DNA of 48,111 nucleotides from assembly GCA_959599915.1 (NCBI GenBank), contig CAUGJE010000014.1, forward strand, positions 1-48,111, given 5' to 3'. Position numbers and translations under genes: made by a program. This stretch comes from an uncultured Collinsella sp. Its GTDB lineage: Bacteria; Actinomycetota; Coriobacteriia; Coriobacteriales; Coriobacteriaceae. The notes below the pieces were generated by a model, which saw nothing but the letters and a program-made list of their open reading frames with translations, was not told where the DNA came from and ran no database searches. Position 1 is the first letter of the stretch; each line of letters opens with the position of its first letter. Below, in pieces: positions 7,925 through 16,207 of this stretch.

Positions 7925-8629
7925 ATGGGCGTCGTCGATCCCTTTTCTGTTGCTCGGGCCGCGGGGCTTGAGCTGATCGGGAAGCCCGAGGGCCTCACGC
8001 TCACCGACGGTGCGATGGAGCTGCGTGCCGATTTTGCCCGTATGCTCCCACGGCTCAAGCAGGGTCGTCTGCAGCAAGAGCTGTTGGTGAAGGCTGCGCG
8101 CACAAAAGGCATCGAGCAACCATGGGCGATTGATGCCACAGCAGGCTTTGGCGAGGATTCGCTGCTGTTGGCCGCTGTGGGCTTTACCGTCGATCTGTAT
8201 GAGCAGGATTGCGTGATCGCGGCGCTGCTCCAGGATGCCCTGGATCGCGCGGCAGATGATCCGGCGCTTGCGGCCGCCGTGGCGCGCATGCACTTACATG
8301 CGGGCGAGGACAGCATTGCCGGTCTTCGCCATACGGCCGAGCTGATCGAGCGGGGCGAGCTTGCGGCTCCCGACGTGGTGTACCTGGATCCCATGTTTCC
8401 CGAGCGTACCAAGAGTGCGGCGGTCAAAAAGAAGTTCCAACTCCTGCACCATTTGGAGCAGCCGTGCGCCGATGAGGAGACGCTGGTTAAAGCTGCGCTT
8501 GCAGTGCGGCCGCGCAAGGTTGTTATCAAGCGGCCGGTGAAGGGGCCGCTGCTTGCCGGCGTTAAGCCGAGCTATCAGCTTGCGGGCAAGGCTGTCCGCT
8601 ACGATGTCTTGGTGCCGCCGCGCCCGTAG
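7925..8629 (+). CDS. rsmJ: 16S rRNA (guanine1516-N2)-methyltransferase
   Basis: The 234-aa protein matches RsmJ (YhiQ), which methylates N2 of G1516 in 16S rRNA with S-adenosylmethionine. Seen motifs are LTLTDGAMELRADF, the SAM-binding IDATAGFGEDSLLLA, an acidic YEQD at the end of strand 2, the catalytic VYLDPMFPERTKSAAVKKK and VIKRPVKGPLLAG. The start ATG has AAGGAG 5 nt upstream; the in-frame GTG at 7919 overlaps that SD. It is the second rRNA methyltransferase in this stretch, after rlmA. Confidence 0.9.
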   Translation: MGVVDPFSVARAAGLELIGKPEGLTLTDGAMELRADFARMLPRLKQGRLQQELLVKAARTKGIEQPWAIDATAGFGEDSLLLAAVGFTVDLYEQDCVIAALLQDALDRAADDPALAAAVARMHLHAGEDSIAGLRHTAELIERGELAAPDVVYLDPMFPERTKSAAVKKKFQLLHHLEQPCADEETLVKAALAVRPRKVVIKRPVKGPLLAGVKPSYQLAGKAVRYDVLVPPRP

Positions 8630-8677
8630 CTTGCGTGTGATGGCCGGCACTCCGTCAGCGCCGTGCCGATGCGGAGT

Positions 8678-8974
8678 CTATTTCCAGGGGTGCGACGTCA
8701 GGTGCCACCCGCCGCAGTATTCGCATTTGTAGCAGGCCAAACCGCGCCGTCCGCGGTTTTCGCAGTCGGCCATAACGGCCTCGGCCTCGGCTCGCGTGTC
8801 GTAACGGTTTTTACGCTCGCACGACTTGTAGCGCCAGGCTTCATCGCGCTCGGCGTCTAGTGCGTCGCAGCGCTCGTCTTCGCGTGCAAACAGGTCGCTC
8901 ATATCGCCGCCCGTGGCAGCGCCCAAAAACTCGCTTTTGGCTTTTGACCAGGCGGCTCGCTTTTTGCTCCCCAT
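8678..8974 (-). CDS. Small zinc-ribbon-like protein
   Basis: The 98-aa protein is highly charged, with a likely metal site at the C-terminus (CYKCEYCGGWHLTSH), preceded by KNRYDTRAEAEAVMADCENR. This Cys/His pattern is common in small proteins of phage and actinobacterial genomes, but I cannot name a function. The SD is weak (AGAGGG, about 11 nt from ATG). It is divergent from the GNAT gene, and an inverted repeat lies between them. Confidence 0.65.
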   Translation of the reverse strand: MGSKKRAAWSKAKSEFLGAATGGDMSDLFAREDERCDALDAERDEAWRYKSCERKNRYDTRAEAEAVMADCENRGRRGLACYKCEYCGGWHLTSHPWK

Positions 8975-8997
8975 CTGCTTCGCACCCTCTCCAAACG

Positions 8998-9029
8998 TTG
9001 GTATTATTGCTCAATCAAAGTGATACCAA
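8998..9029. promoter_or_regulatory. Inverted repeat in divergent promoter region
   Basis: TTGGTAT (8998-9004) and ATACCAA (9023-9029) are perfect inverted arms separated by 18 nt. The site lies between the zinc-ribbon gene (-) and the acetyltransferase gene (+). The GGTAT core recalls the decamers at 11831-11860. Confidence 0.35.
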
Positions 9030-9050
9030 TAAACGTGAGGTCGCCGCGTG

Positions 9051-9539
9051 ATGATCAGAAAAACCCTCGAGACCGACATTCCTGCCGTCATGGCCATCTA
9101 TGATGCCGCCCGCGCCTATATGCGCGCACATGGCAACGCCACGCAGTGGCCCGAGGGCACGCCTTCGGCCGAGCAGCTGGCTGCCGATATTGCCGCTGGT
9201 GGCAGTTACGTGTGCGAAGTCGACGGCCGCGTGGTGGCGACGTTTGCCTTTTTACCGGGTCCGGACGAGTGCTATGACGTGATTGAGGACGGTCGGTGGC
9301 GCAGCGACACTCCGTACGCCGTGCTGCACCGCGTGGCGTCCGACGGCACCGTGCACGGTATCGCGGCCGCGATGTTTGCCTTTGCCAAGGATCGCGCCGA
9401 CCATCTGCGCATTGACACGCACGCGGACAATCTGCCCATGCAGGGTGCGAGCATGAAAGCGGGGTTCGAGCGCGCCGGCGTCGTGTATGTGTCGGACGGC
9501 ACGCCGCGCGTTGCGTTCGACTGGCTGCGCGAGGCATAA
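9051..9539 (+). CDS. GNAT-family N-acetyltransferase
   Basis: The 162-aa protein has the GNAT fold: MIRKTLETDIPAVMAIYDAA at the N-terminus, the strand VCEVDGRVVATFAFL, and a C-terminal half with HRVASDGTVHGIAAAMFAFA, where the acetyl-CoA pyrophosphate loop is expected, and LRIDTHADNLPMQGASMKAGF, which is typical of family members acetylating small molecules. The substrate cannot be told. SD GAGG lies before two possible starts, GTG 9048 and ATG 9051. A terminator follows at 9574. Confidence 0.85.
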   Translation: MIRKTLETDIPAVMAIYDAARAYMRAHGNATQWPEGTPSAEQLAADIAAGGSYVCEVDGRVVATFAFLPGPDECYDVIEDGRWRSDTPYAVLHRVASDGTVHGIAAAMFAFAKDRADHLRIDTHADNLPMQGASMKAGFERAGVVYVSDGTPRVAFDWLREA

Positions 9540-9573
9540 GAGCGGGGACGCGTATCAGCAATCCATATACATG

Positions 9574-9600
9574 AAAATGGCCCCGGGTGGGCCATTTTTG
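9574..9600 (+). terminator. Intrinsic terminator
   Basis: AAAATGGCCC (9574-9583) pairs with GGGCCATTTT (9589-9598) and runs into TTTTTG. It ends the acetyltransferase transcript. Confidence 0.85.
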
Positions 9601-9730
9601 ATCGCTGGGCTGTTAAGGGGAGGTGCCGGCTTTCGCAAGGCGCGAACCTGCGAAAATCGCCGCGCGGCAACGCGGGGCGATGAGCTCGGTCGGGGGATAG
9701 GGCCCGCTTCGCCCGCCGGCTCGTAAATTG

Positions 9731-9827
9731 TATCATCCAGTGTGGAACGAGAATGCCCGTCGCCGTGCGCGACGGGCTTGCAATTAGAGGAGAGCCATGT
9801 CGAAGCAAGCGGTCGTTGGAATCTTAG
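9731..9827 (+). promoter_or_regulatory. Possible leader/attenuator of the Tet(M)-like gene
   Basis: A possible -10 box TATCAT (9731-9736) is followed by a 24-codon frame (ATG 9753 to TAG 9825-9827) reading MPVAVRDGLAIRGEP and so on, which overlaps the start of the main gene in another frame. A perfect 8-bp hairpin (CCCGTCGC 9756-9763 with GCGACGGG 9769-9776) lies in it just before the SD. Genes of the ribosomal-protection family are often controlled by leader peptides and hairpins. Whether this works so is inference. Further GC-rich hairpins occur at about 9650-9690. Confidence 0.35.
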
Positions 9828-11800
9828 CGCACGTTGACGCCGGCAAGACTACGCTGGCCGAGGCCATGCTGTTCAACGCAGGTCGCATTCGCAAGCGCGG
9901 CCGCGTGGACGACGGCGACTCGCACCTGGATACCAACGCGATTGAGCGCGAGCGCGGTATCACGATTTTCTCGTCGCAGGCTGTGCTCGACCACGGTGAA
10001 ACCCACGTTATGCTCGTGGACGCACCCGGTCACGTGGATTTTTCGGCCGAGGCGGAGCGCACGTTGCGCGCGCTCGACTACGCGATTTTGGTTGTAGGGG
10101 CCAACGACGGCGTGCAGGGACACACCGAAACCCTGTGGCGCCTGCTTGCGCGCTATGACATCCCGACGTTTGTCTTTATCAATAAAATCGACTTGGAGAA
10201 TCCCGGCCGCGATGTTTTGCTGGCACAACTTAGGCAGCGTCTTTCCGAGGGCTGCCTGGATGCCAGCGAACTGCTGGTGGGCGGTGCCCTTCAGGAGGAC
10301 GCTGCTGCGTTGGACGAGGCAGCGCTCGAGGAGTTTCTTGAGACGGGTGAGCTTTCCGTCGCAACGCTGTCGAGCATAGTTGCCGAGCGCAAGCTCTTTC
10401 CCTGCTTTGCCGGCTCGGCGCTCAAGGACCAAGGCGTGGACGAGCTGCTGGACGGCATATGCGCGCTGATGCGTGAACGGGCATGGCTTCCGGAGTTTGC
10501 CGCGCGCGTCTATCGTGTCAGCCAAGGTGTTCGCGGCGAGCGCTTGGCTTGGGTTAAAGTGACCGGCGGCACGGTGCATGCCAAGCAGATGATTGACGGA
10601 CGTTCCGGCGCCGAGGCATGGGAGCAGAAGGTCGATCAGGTACGCATCTATAACGGCGAGAAGTATGAGCTTGCCCAAGAAGTTGCCGCTGGCGGTATTT
10701 GTGCCGTGACGGGTCTTGCGCATGTCCGCCCAGGGGACGCCCTGGGCGCGGAGCCTGCGGGCGATGCGCCCGTCATTGCGCCGGTCCTCACCTATACGGT
10801 GCTTCCGGGCGAACACGATGTCCATGCGGTGTTCAAAGCACTGACTGAGTTGGCGGACGAAGATCCTATGCTCGGCGTAAGCTGGAATACGCATCTTGAG
10901 CAGATTCATTTGCAGTTGATGGGCGCTGTGCAACTCGAGGTCGTGCAGCAGGTGTTGGCCGATCGCTTTGGCCTTACAATCGAGTTTGAGCCCGGCGGTA
11001 TTCTCTATAAGGAGACTATTTCGCAGCCGGTCGAGGGCGTGGGCCACTTTGAGCCGCTGCGCCACTATGCCGAGGTGCATTTGCGCCTGGAGCCGTTGCC
11101 GGCGGGCTCGGGCGTGCAGTTTGGCACCGTAACCTCGACTGACGAGCTCGATCTTAACTGGCAGCGTTTGGCGCTCACCAACGCCATGGAGCGCGATCAC
11201 CTGGGCGTGCTGACCGGCTCGCCCATCACCGATGTGCGCATTACGCTCATGGGCGGCCGCGCGCATGCCAAACACACCGAGGGCGGCGATTTTCGCCAGG
11301 CCACGTACCGCGCGATTCGCCAGGGTTTGATGCAGGCGCGTGAGGCCGGCGCAGCCGTGCTACTGGAGCCGTGGTATCACTTTGAGCTCGAGGTGCCGGG
11401 GGAGTGCGTGGGCCGGGCGCTCTCGGATGCCACGCGCATGGGTGCCGAGTACGAGCCGCCGACGATGGCGGGCGACCGGGCGAAGCTTGTGGGTCGCGTA
11501 CCGGCATCCGAGGTGCAGGATTATGCGCTGGAGGTGGCTGCCTATACGAGTGGCCGCGGCCATCTGTACCTGGACTTCGCCGGCTATGCGCCTTGTCATG
11601 ATGCCGAGCGTGTCATCGAGGCGGCCGCCTATGAGCCCGAGGCCGATCTGCCCAACACGCCCGATTCGGTCTTTTGCTCTCACGGCGCCGGCTACACGGT
11701 CAAATGGTACGACGTACCCGCCGCGGCGCACGTAAAGGTCGATCCCGCCACCTTCCGCTCTTGGCGAGCGGCAGACGCAGAGTTTTTCGGCCACATGTGA
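9797..11800 (+). CDS. Tet(M)/EF-G-like translational GTPase
   Basis: The 667-aa protein has the full GTPase signature: G1 AHVDAGKTT (residues 12-20), G2 RGIT, G3 DAPGHVDF, G4 NKID and G5 GSAL. Beyond it come the EF-G-like domains (LQLMGAVQLEVVQQVL, HFEPLRHYAEVHLRLEPLPA) and a C-terminal domain IV/V ending in a Tet-type YTSGRGHLYLDFAGY. It is built like ribosomal protection proteins, which remove tetracycline from the A site, but is longer than Tet(M) (about 640 aa) and sits in ordinary chromosomal context without mobile genes. It may be a housekeeping paralog, so drug resistance should not be assumed. The SD is AGAGGAGAG before ATG. The stop codon lies within a family-C palindrome. Confidence 0.85.
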   Translation: MSKQAVVGILAHVDAGKTTLAEAMLFNAGRIRKRGRVDDGDSHLDTNAIERERGITIFSSQAVLDHGETHVMLVDAPGHVDFSAEAERTLRALDYAILVVGANDGVQGHTETLWRLLARYDIPTFVFINKIDLENPGRDVLLAQLRQRLSEGCLDASELLVGGALQEDAAALDEAALEEFLETGELSVATLSSIVAERKLFPCFAGSALKDQGVDELLDGICALMRERAWLPEFAARVYRVSQGVRGERLAWVKVTGGTVHAKQMIDGRSGAEAWEQKVDQVRIYNGEKYELAQEVAAGGICAVTGLAHVRPGDALGAEPAGDAPVIAPVLTYTVLPGEHDVHAVFKALTELADEDPMLGVSWNTHLEQIHLQLMGAVQLEVVQQVLADRFGLTIEFEPGGILYKETISQPVEGVGHFEPLRHYAEVHLRLEPLPAGSGVQFGTVTSTDELDLNWQRLALTNAMERDHLGVLTGSPITDVRITLMGGRAHAKHTEGGDFRQATYRAIRQGLMQAREAGAAVLLEPWYHFELEVPGECVGRALSDATRMGAEYEPPTMAGDRAKLVGRVPASEVQDYALEVAAYTSGRGHLYLDFAGYAPCHDAERVIEAAAYEPEADLPNTPDSVFCSHGAGYTVKWYDVPAAAHVKVDPATFRSWRAADAEFFGHM

Positions 11801-11823
11801 CAAAGGGACAACTCCTTTGTCAC
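11796..11823. repeat. Extragenic palindrome, family C, copy 1
   Basis: GTGACAAAGG (11797-11806) and CCTTTGTCAC (11814-11823) form a 10-bp perfect stem. The TGA stop of the upstream GTPase gene (11798-11800) is part of the repeat. Other copies are at 13011-13043 and 15561-15593. Confidence 0.8.
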
Positions 11824-11830
11824 GTGCTAT

Positions 11831-11867
11831 TGGTATAACTCGGTATAAGTTGGTATAACTATTACCA
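11831..11867 (+). promoter_or_regulatory. Three tandem decamers, likely operator/promoter of the AAA ATPase gene
   Basis: TGGTATAACT, CGGTATAAGT and TGGTATAACT follow each other directly at 11831-11860, one per helical turn, and then ATTACCAG. The last decamer and the ATTACCA after it form a weak inverted repeat (TGGTA/TACCA). Each unit contains a -10-like TATAA. The ATG of the ATPase gene is 34 nt downstream. Confidence 0.5.
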
Positions 11868-11893
11868 GCCTTTGCCAATTCGAGGAGGCCGAC

Positions 11894-13012
11894 ATGAATC
11901 CAAATCCCTTTAAGCCAACGGCCGGCAAGCGGCCTCCGATACTCATCGGTCGTGAGTCGGTCGTCGAAGATTTCGAGGAAGGGCTCGATAACGGTGCCGG
12001 AGCGCCGGGCAGGCTCATGCTCATTACGGGAAACCGCGGCTGCGGCAAGACGGTTCTCCTGCGGGAGCTGCAACGTCTGGCCAGCGAGCACGGATGGGCG
12101 GTTGTCTCCGATTCCGCTTCGCTTGGCTTATGCGACCGCTTGGCCGACGCGCTTCGCTCGAATAAACCCGTTGTGTCGTCGTTGGAGTTCGGTCCGTCGT
12201 TTGGCCGGATGTCAGTCGAGGCGGCGCGAGCAAAGGGCGAGACGTTGCGAGGGCTGGTCAACGAGCGCCTCAAGAAGCTCGGTCCAGGCAAGGGCATACT
12301 GTTTGCGATTGACGAGGCTCAATCTGCGTCTATCGAGGAGCTGGCGGCTCTTGCCGTTCTCTATCAGCAGGTGCTCGGAGACCAGGATGCCACGGGCTTG
12401 TCCGATAGCGACCAGCGTGGTCTTGCGCTGGTGTTCGCCGGCTTACCCAGTATGGTTGACGATCTGCTCGAAGAGCCGAGCGTGACGTTTTTGCGGCGTG
12501 CCCAGCAGCGTACGCTGGGGGCGATATCTTTGCCCAAGGTGCGCGACTCGTATATCCAGACGGTCAAAGACGCTGGTCTTTACGCTGACGCGGAGACGGC
12601 GGACCTTGCGGCGCGCAAAAGCATGGGGCATCCCTATATGGTTCAGCTGGTGGGCTATTACATGTGGCGGTCTGCTGTCCGGCGTGGCTCGCAGGTCATC
12701 GAAAGGCGCGATGTCGAGGATGGCCATGCGGATGCCGTCTCCGAGTTCTACGAAGCGGTTGACGCGCCCCTGTATTACGGGCTGCGCAGTCCGCAGCGCC
12801 TTTTTATCGAGGCCATGGCTACTGACGAGGGTAAACCGACTCGCATGGCAGATATCATTGAGCGCTGCGATCGCACTCAGAGCTGGGCGAGTAAATATCG
12901 CGCAAGCCTGATTCGCGAGCGCGTCATCGAGGCTGCCGGATACGGCCTCGTCCGGTTTAGCGTGCCCATGCTGGGCGAGTACATTCGAGATCGTGTTTTA
13001 TGGCACGAGTAA
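11894..13012 (+). CDS. AAA-type ATPase with C-terminal winged helix
   Basis: The 372-aa protein has a Walker A motif GNRGCGKTVLL (about residues 45-55), Walker B GILFAIDEA, and a sensor-1-like LALVFAGLP. The C-terminal third contains a winged-helix-like segment (PTRMADIIERC, then SLIRERVIEAAGYGLVRFSV). The order resembles the ORC/Cdc6-like and STAND-like AAA proteins seen as single genes in actinobacteria. The target is unknown. The SD GAGGAGG is 6 nt before ATG. The gene is preceded by three tandem decamers and its stop overlaps the first base of a family-C palindrome. It lies between a translational GTPase and a UvrA-like protein on the same strand. Confidence 0.8.
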   Translation: MNPNPFKPTAGKRPPILIGRESVVEDFEEGLDNGAGAPGRLMLITGNRGCGKTVLLRELQRLASEHGWAVVSDSASLGLCDRLADALRSNKPVVSSLEFGPSFGRMSVEAARAKGETLRGLVNERLKKLGPGKGILFAIDEAQSASIEELAALAVLYQQVLGDQDATGLSDSDQRGLALVFAGLPSMVDDLLEEPSVTFLRRAQQRTLGAISLPKVRDSYIQTVKDAGLYADAETADLAARKSMGHPYMVQLVGYYMWRSAVRRGSQVIERRDVEDGHADAVSEFYEAVDAPLYYGLRSPQRLFIEAMATDEGKPTRMADIIERCDRTQSWASKYRASLIRERVIEAAGYGLVRFSVPMLGEYIRDRVLWHE

Positions 13013-13043
13013 TGTGACAAAGGGACTGTCCCTTTGTCACATT
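13011..13043. repeat. Extragenic palindrome, family C, copy 2
   Basis: AATGTGACAAAGGGA pairs perfectly (15 bp) with TCCCTTTGTCACATT across a 3-nt loop. It overlaps the stop codon of the AAA ATPase gene by two bases and lies 21 bp before the next start codon. Confidence 0.85.
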
Positions 13044-13064
13044 CGATCAACAGGAAGGGAAGCG

Positions 13065-15557
13065 ATGACGGTGTTGCAACAACCAAGTGCTATCGAGGTG
13101 CGCGGTGCACGTGTCCATAACCTCAAGGACATCGATATCGACATTCCGTTGGGAAGGCTCGTGGGCATTGCCGGTGTGTCGGGTTCGGGCAAGAGCTCGC
13201 TGGCGTTGGGGGTTCTGTATGCCGAGGGCTCGCGCCGTTACCTGGAGGCGCTCAGCACCTATACCCGCCGTCGTCTGACGCAGGCCGAGCACGCCCAGGT
13301 GGACGAGGTGCTGCACGTGCCGGCGGCGCTCGCATTGCATCAGCGCCCCAGCGTGCCGGGCGTGCGTTCCACTTTTGGCACCATGACCGAGCTCAACAAT
13401 AGCCTGCGTCTGCTCTTTAGCCGCTGCGCCCATCACGTCTGCCCGCATTGCGGGGCGCGCGTGGAGCCGAGCCTTAACGTGGCCGCGGGCCTGTCGCTCA
13501 CATGCCCCGCATGCGGGCGCGAGTTCTATGCACCGGGTGCCGAGGACCTTGCCTTTAACAGTGGCGGCGCGTGCCCTACCTGCGGCGGTACCGGCGTTAT
13601 GCGCGAAGTGGACGAGGCGAGCCTGGTGCCCGACGAGTCAAAGACCGTCGACGAGGGCGCGGTGCTTCCCTGGGGCACGCTCATGTGGGATCTGATGAAA
13701 CAGGTGGCTGGCGAGATGGGCGTGCGCACCGACGTGCCGTTTAACCAGCTCACGCCTCAAGAGCGCGACATCGTGTTCCATGGCCCGGCGGTTAAGAAGC
13801 ACATTCTCTACGTTCCCAAAAACGGCGAGGGCGCCACGCCGCTCGACTTTACCTACTACAACGCCGTCTATACCGTCGAGAATGCACTCGCCAAGGTTAA
13901 GGACGATAAGGGGCTTAAGCGCGTTGCGCGCTTTTTGCGCGAGGGGACATGCCGCGATTGCGGCGGCACGCGTCTCTCCGAGGCTGCGCGCCAGCCCCTG
14001 GTGCGCGGTATCAATTTGGCGCAGGCCGCGGCCATGACACTGGGCGAGGCGATTGAGTGGGTGCGCGGGGTGCCCGCATCCTTGCCGACCGAGATGCAGC
14101 CCATGGCGACGGACATCTGCGATTCGTTTTTGAGCACGGCCCGTCGCCTGATCGACCTGGGTCTCGACTACCTTTCGCTCGACCGCGCCGGTGCCACGCT
14201 GTCGACGGGCGAGCGCCAGCGCGTGCAGCTTGCCCGCGTGGTGCGCAACCGATCGACGGGCGTGCTGTATGTGCTGGACGAGCCTTCGATCGGCTTGCAT
14301 CCTGCCAATGTCGATGGCCTGGTGGGCGTGATGCGCGATCTGGTGGATGACGGCAACACCGTGGTTGTTGTTGACCACGACACGCGCGTGCTGGCAGAAG
14401 CCGACTATCTGGTCGAGATGGGCCCCGTTGCCGGAGCAGGCGGCGGTCATGTGATCGCCGCCGGTACGGTGGTCGAGGTCGAACAATCGCAGGGTAGCCG
14501 CATCGCGCCGTTCTTGCGCTCGGACCCCAAGCGCTTGCGCCCGCAGGTGGCTGACGACGAAATGTTCGATCTGGGCCATATCCGCATGGCGACCGATGCC
14601 ATCCATACCGTCAAACCGCTCGAAGTCGATATCCCGCGCGGCCGCCTTGTCGCGGTAACGGGTGTTTCAGGTTCGGGCAAGACGACATTGGTGCTCGAGA
14701 CGCTCATCCCGGCGCTCAAGGCGCAAGCGGCTGGCGAGCGCCTGCCGAGGCACGTGCGTTGGGTCGATGCCGAGGGCATCGCGCGCGCCAACCTGATTGA
14801 CGCCACGCCCATTGGCGCCAACGTGCGCTCGACGGTGGCGACCTATGCCGACATCCATGATGAGCTGCGCCGCGCCTTCGCCCGCACGTCCGAGGCCAAG
14901 GCGGCAGGGTATAAGGCGGGTGCCTTTAGCTACAACACCGGCGCCTTGCGCTGCCCCACATGCGATGGCACGGGCTCGATATCGCTTGACGTGCAGTTTT
15001 TGCCCGACGTTGAGATTGTCTGCCCGGCATGTCGCGGTTCGCGTTATGCGGACGCGGCTTCGCATATCCATCGCGAAGGCAAGGACGGGAGCTTGCTTAC
15101 GTTGCCGCAGCTCATGGACATGAGTGTGGACGAGGCCATCGACGCCACACTGGGACTCAAGAAGGTTCAGACGCGCTTGCAGACCTTGCACGACCTGGGC
15201 CTGGGTTATCTCACACTCGGTGAGCCCACACCGGCGCTTTCGGGCGGCGAGGCGCAGCGTCTTAAGCTCGCGAGCGAGATGGGCCGCGTGCAGGATGATG
15301 CCGTATTCGTGTTCGACGAGCCCACGATTGGCCTGCATCCGCTCGATGTCCAGGTGTTGCTGAGTGTGTTCGACGGCCTTGTTGCCAAGGGCGCCACGGT
15401 TGTCGTGATCGAGCACGACCTCGACCTCATCCATAACGCCGATTACGCAATCGACATGGGCCCAGGTGGTGGCGACGCAGGCGGGCAAATCGTCTGCGTC
15501 GGCACGCCGGGCGACATCGTGGCATGCCCCGCAAGCATCACCGGCCGCTACCTATAA
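13065..15557 (+). CDS. UvrA2-type ABC ATPase (excinuclease UvrA paralog)
   Basis: The 830-aa protein has the double ABC layout of UvrA: first Walker A GVSGSGKSSLALGVLYAEGS, zinc-module cysteines (CPHCG, CPACG, CPTCGGTG), signature LSTGERQRVQLARVV, Walker B LYVLDEPSIGLHP. The second half has GVSGSGKTTLVLETL, a zinc module CPTCDGTG...CPACRG, LSGGEAQRLKLASEM and FVFDEPTIGLHP. It is about 110 aa shorter than housekeeping UvrA (about 940 aa), as in class-II UvrA2 proteins linked to DNA damage or drug tolerance. The start at 13065 has AGGAAGGGAAGCG before it; the longer frame from 12993 would read through a palindrome. DNA repair is inferred from the family. A neighbouring UvrB was not seen. Confidence 0.88.
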   Translation: MTVLQQPSAIEVRGARVHNLKDIDIDIPLGRLVGIAGVSGSGKSSLALGVLYAEGSRRYLEALSTYTRRRLTQAEHAQVDEVLHVPAALALHQRPSVPGVRSTFGTMTELNNSLRLLFSRCAHHVCPHCGARVEPSLNVAAGLSLTCPACGREFYAPGAEDLAFNSGGACPTCGGTGVMREVDEASLVPDESKTVDEGAVLPWGTLMWDLMKQVAGEMGVRTDVPFNQLTPQERDIVFHGPAVKKHILYVPKNGEGATPLDFTYYNAVYTVENALAKVKDDKGLKRVARFLREGTCRDCGGTRLSEAARQPLVRGINLAQAAAMTLGEAIEWVRGVPASLPTEMQPMATDICDSFLSTARRLIDLGLDYLSLDRAGATLSTGERQRVQLARVVRNRSTGVLYVLDEPSIGLHPANVDGLVGVMRDLVDDGNTVVVVDHDTRVLAEADYLVEMGPVAGAGGGHVIAAGTVVEVEQSQGSRIAPFLRSDPKRLRPQVADDEMFDLGHIRMATDAIHTVKPLEVDIPRGRLVAVTGVSGSGKTTLVLETLIPALKAQAAGERLPRHVRWVDAEGIARANLIDATPIGANVRSTVATYADIHDELRRAFARTSEAKAAGYKAGAFSYNTGALRCPTCDGTGSISLDVQFLPDVEIVCPACRGSRYADAASHIHREGKDGSLLTLPQLMDMSVDEAIDATLGLKKVQTRLQTLHDLGLGYLTLGEPTPALSGGEAQRLKLASEMGRVQDDAVFVFDEPTIGLHPLDVQVLLSVFDGLVAKGATVVVIEHDLDLIHNADYAIDMGPGGGDAGGQIVCVGTPGDIVACPASITGRYL

Positions 15558-15560
15558 CCG

Positions 15561-15593
15561 AATGTGACAAAGGGACCGTCCCTTTGTCACATT
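15561..15593. repeat. Extragenic palindrome, family C, copy 3
   Basis: AATGTGACAAAGGGA and TCCCTTTGTCACATT form a 15-bp perfect stem with loop CCG. It lies between two convergent genes. The minus-strand ATGTGA within it gives the last Met codon and stop of trmL. Confidence 0.85.
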
Positions 15594-16186
15594 CCCAGAA
15601 AGCCTGTTTGGCGCAGAGCCTCGTAGAGGACGATGGCGGCGCTGTTGGAGAGGTTGAGTGCGCTGATGCGGTAGTCGTCCGGATTGACGAAGTTGCCGCA
15701 GATATCCTGTCGAAGGATGGCTTCGTGGCTGTCCTCGGTATGCCCGAGCGACTCCTCGTGGGCCTCCCAGGCGTCGGCGTTTTCGAGCGAGTCGCAATCG
15801 CGCAACATGGGGATGCGCTCGCAGCGCTCGGGCGCCGCGGCAAGCAGTGGCTCGGGAATCCCCGAGCTCTCGCTGCCAAAGACCAAAAAGTCACCGTCGC
15901 GGTAGGTACTTTGCGCATAGGTGCGGCGCGCCTTTTTGGTCAGCAGATGCAGGCGTTCGTCGGCGGGGGAGAGGCCGTTGCGCGCAAGGAAATCCTCCCA
16001 GCCGGCATAGGTCGTCACGTCCAAATTTTGCCAGTAGCCCAGGCCGGCGCGACGCACCGTCTTGTCGTCGAGCGAAAACCCCAGCGGCTCCACCAGATGC
16101 AGGCGGGCGCCGGTAACCACGCAGGTGCGGCCGATATTGCCCGTATTGGCCGGAATCTCGGGCGCATACAGCACAATGTTGAACAT
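15587..16186 (-). CDS. trmL: tRNA (cytidine/uridine-34 2'-O)-methyltransferase, TrmL-like SPOUT enzyme
   Basis: The 199-aa protein matches TrmL, which methylates the 2'-O of the wobble nucleotide in some tRNA-Leu. Seen motifs are NIVLYAPEIPANTGNIGRTC, LHLVEPLGFSLDDKTVRRAG, LVFGSESSGIP and the C-terminal LNLSNSAAIVLYEALRQTGF, the SPOUT knot. Between VFGSE and the LNLSN motif it carries about 40 extra residues (around ENADAWEAHEESLGHTEDSH) absent from the usual protein of about 155 aa. The start at 16186 has AAGGAG upstream; an extension to 16399 would run through a terminator. Confidence 0.88.
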   Translation of the reverse strand: MFNIVLYAPEIPANTGNIGRTCVVTGARLHLVEPLGFSLDDKTVRRAGLGYWQNLDVTTYAGWEDFLARNGLSPADERLHLLTKKARRTYAQSTYRDGDFLVFGSESSGIPEPLLAAAPERCERIPMLRDCDSLENADAWEAHEESLGHTEDSHEAILRQDICGNFVNPDDYRISALNLSNSAAIVLYEALRQTGFLGM

Positions 16187-16207
16187 GAATCTCCTTGGCT
16201 CAGAACG

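Noticed and set aside
9824..11275. Long open frame on the minus strand
   Set aside because: It lies wholly opposite the GTPase gene, has no family motifs, and follows from the codon bias of the plus strand.
9797..11800. Acquired tetracycline resistance gene
   Set aside because: The protein family fits, but length and chromosomal setting without mobile genes suggest a native paralog.
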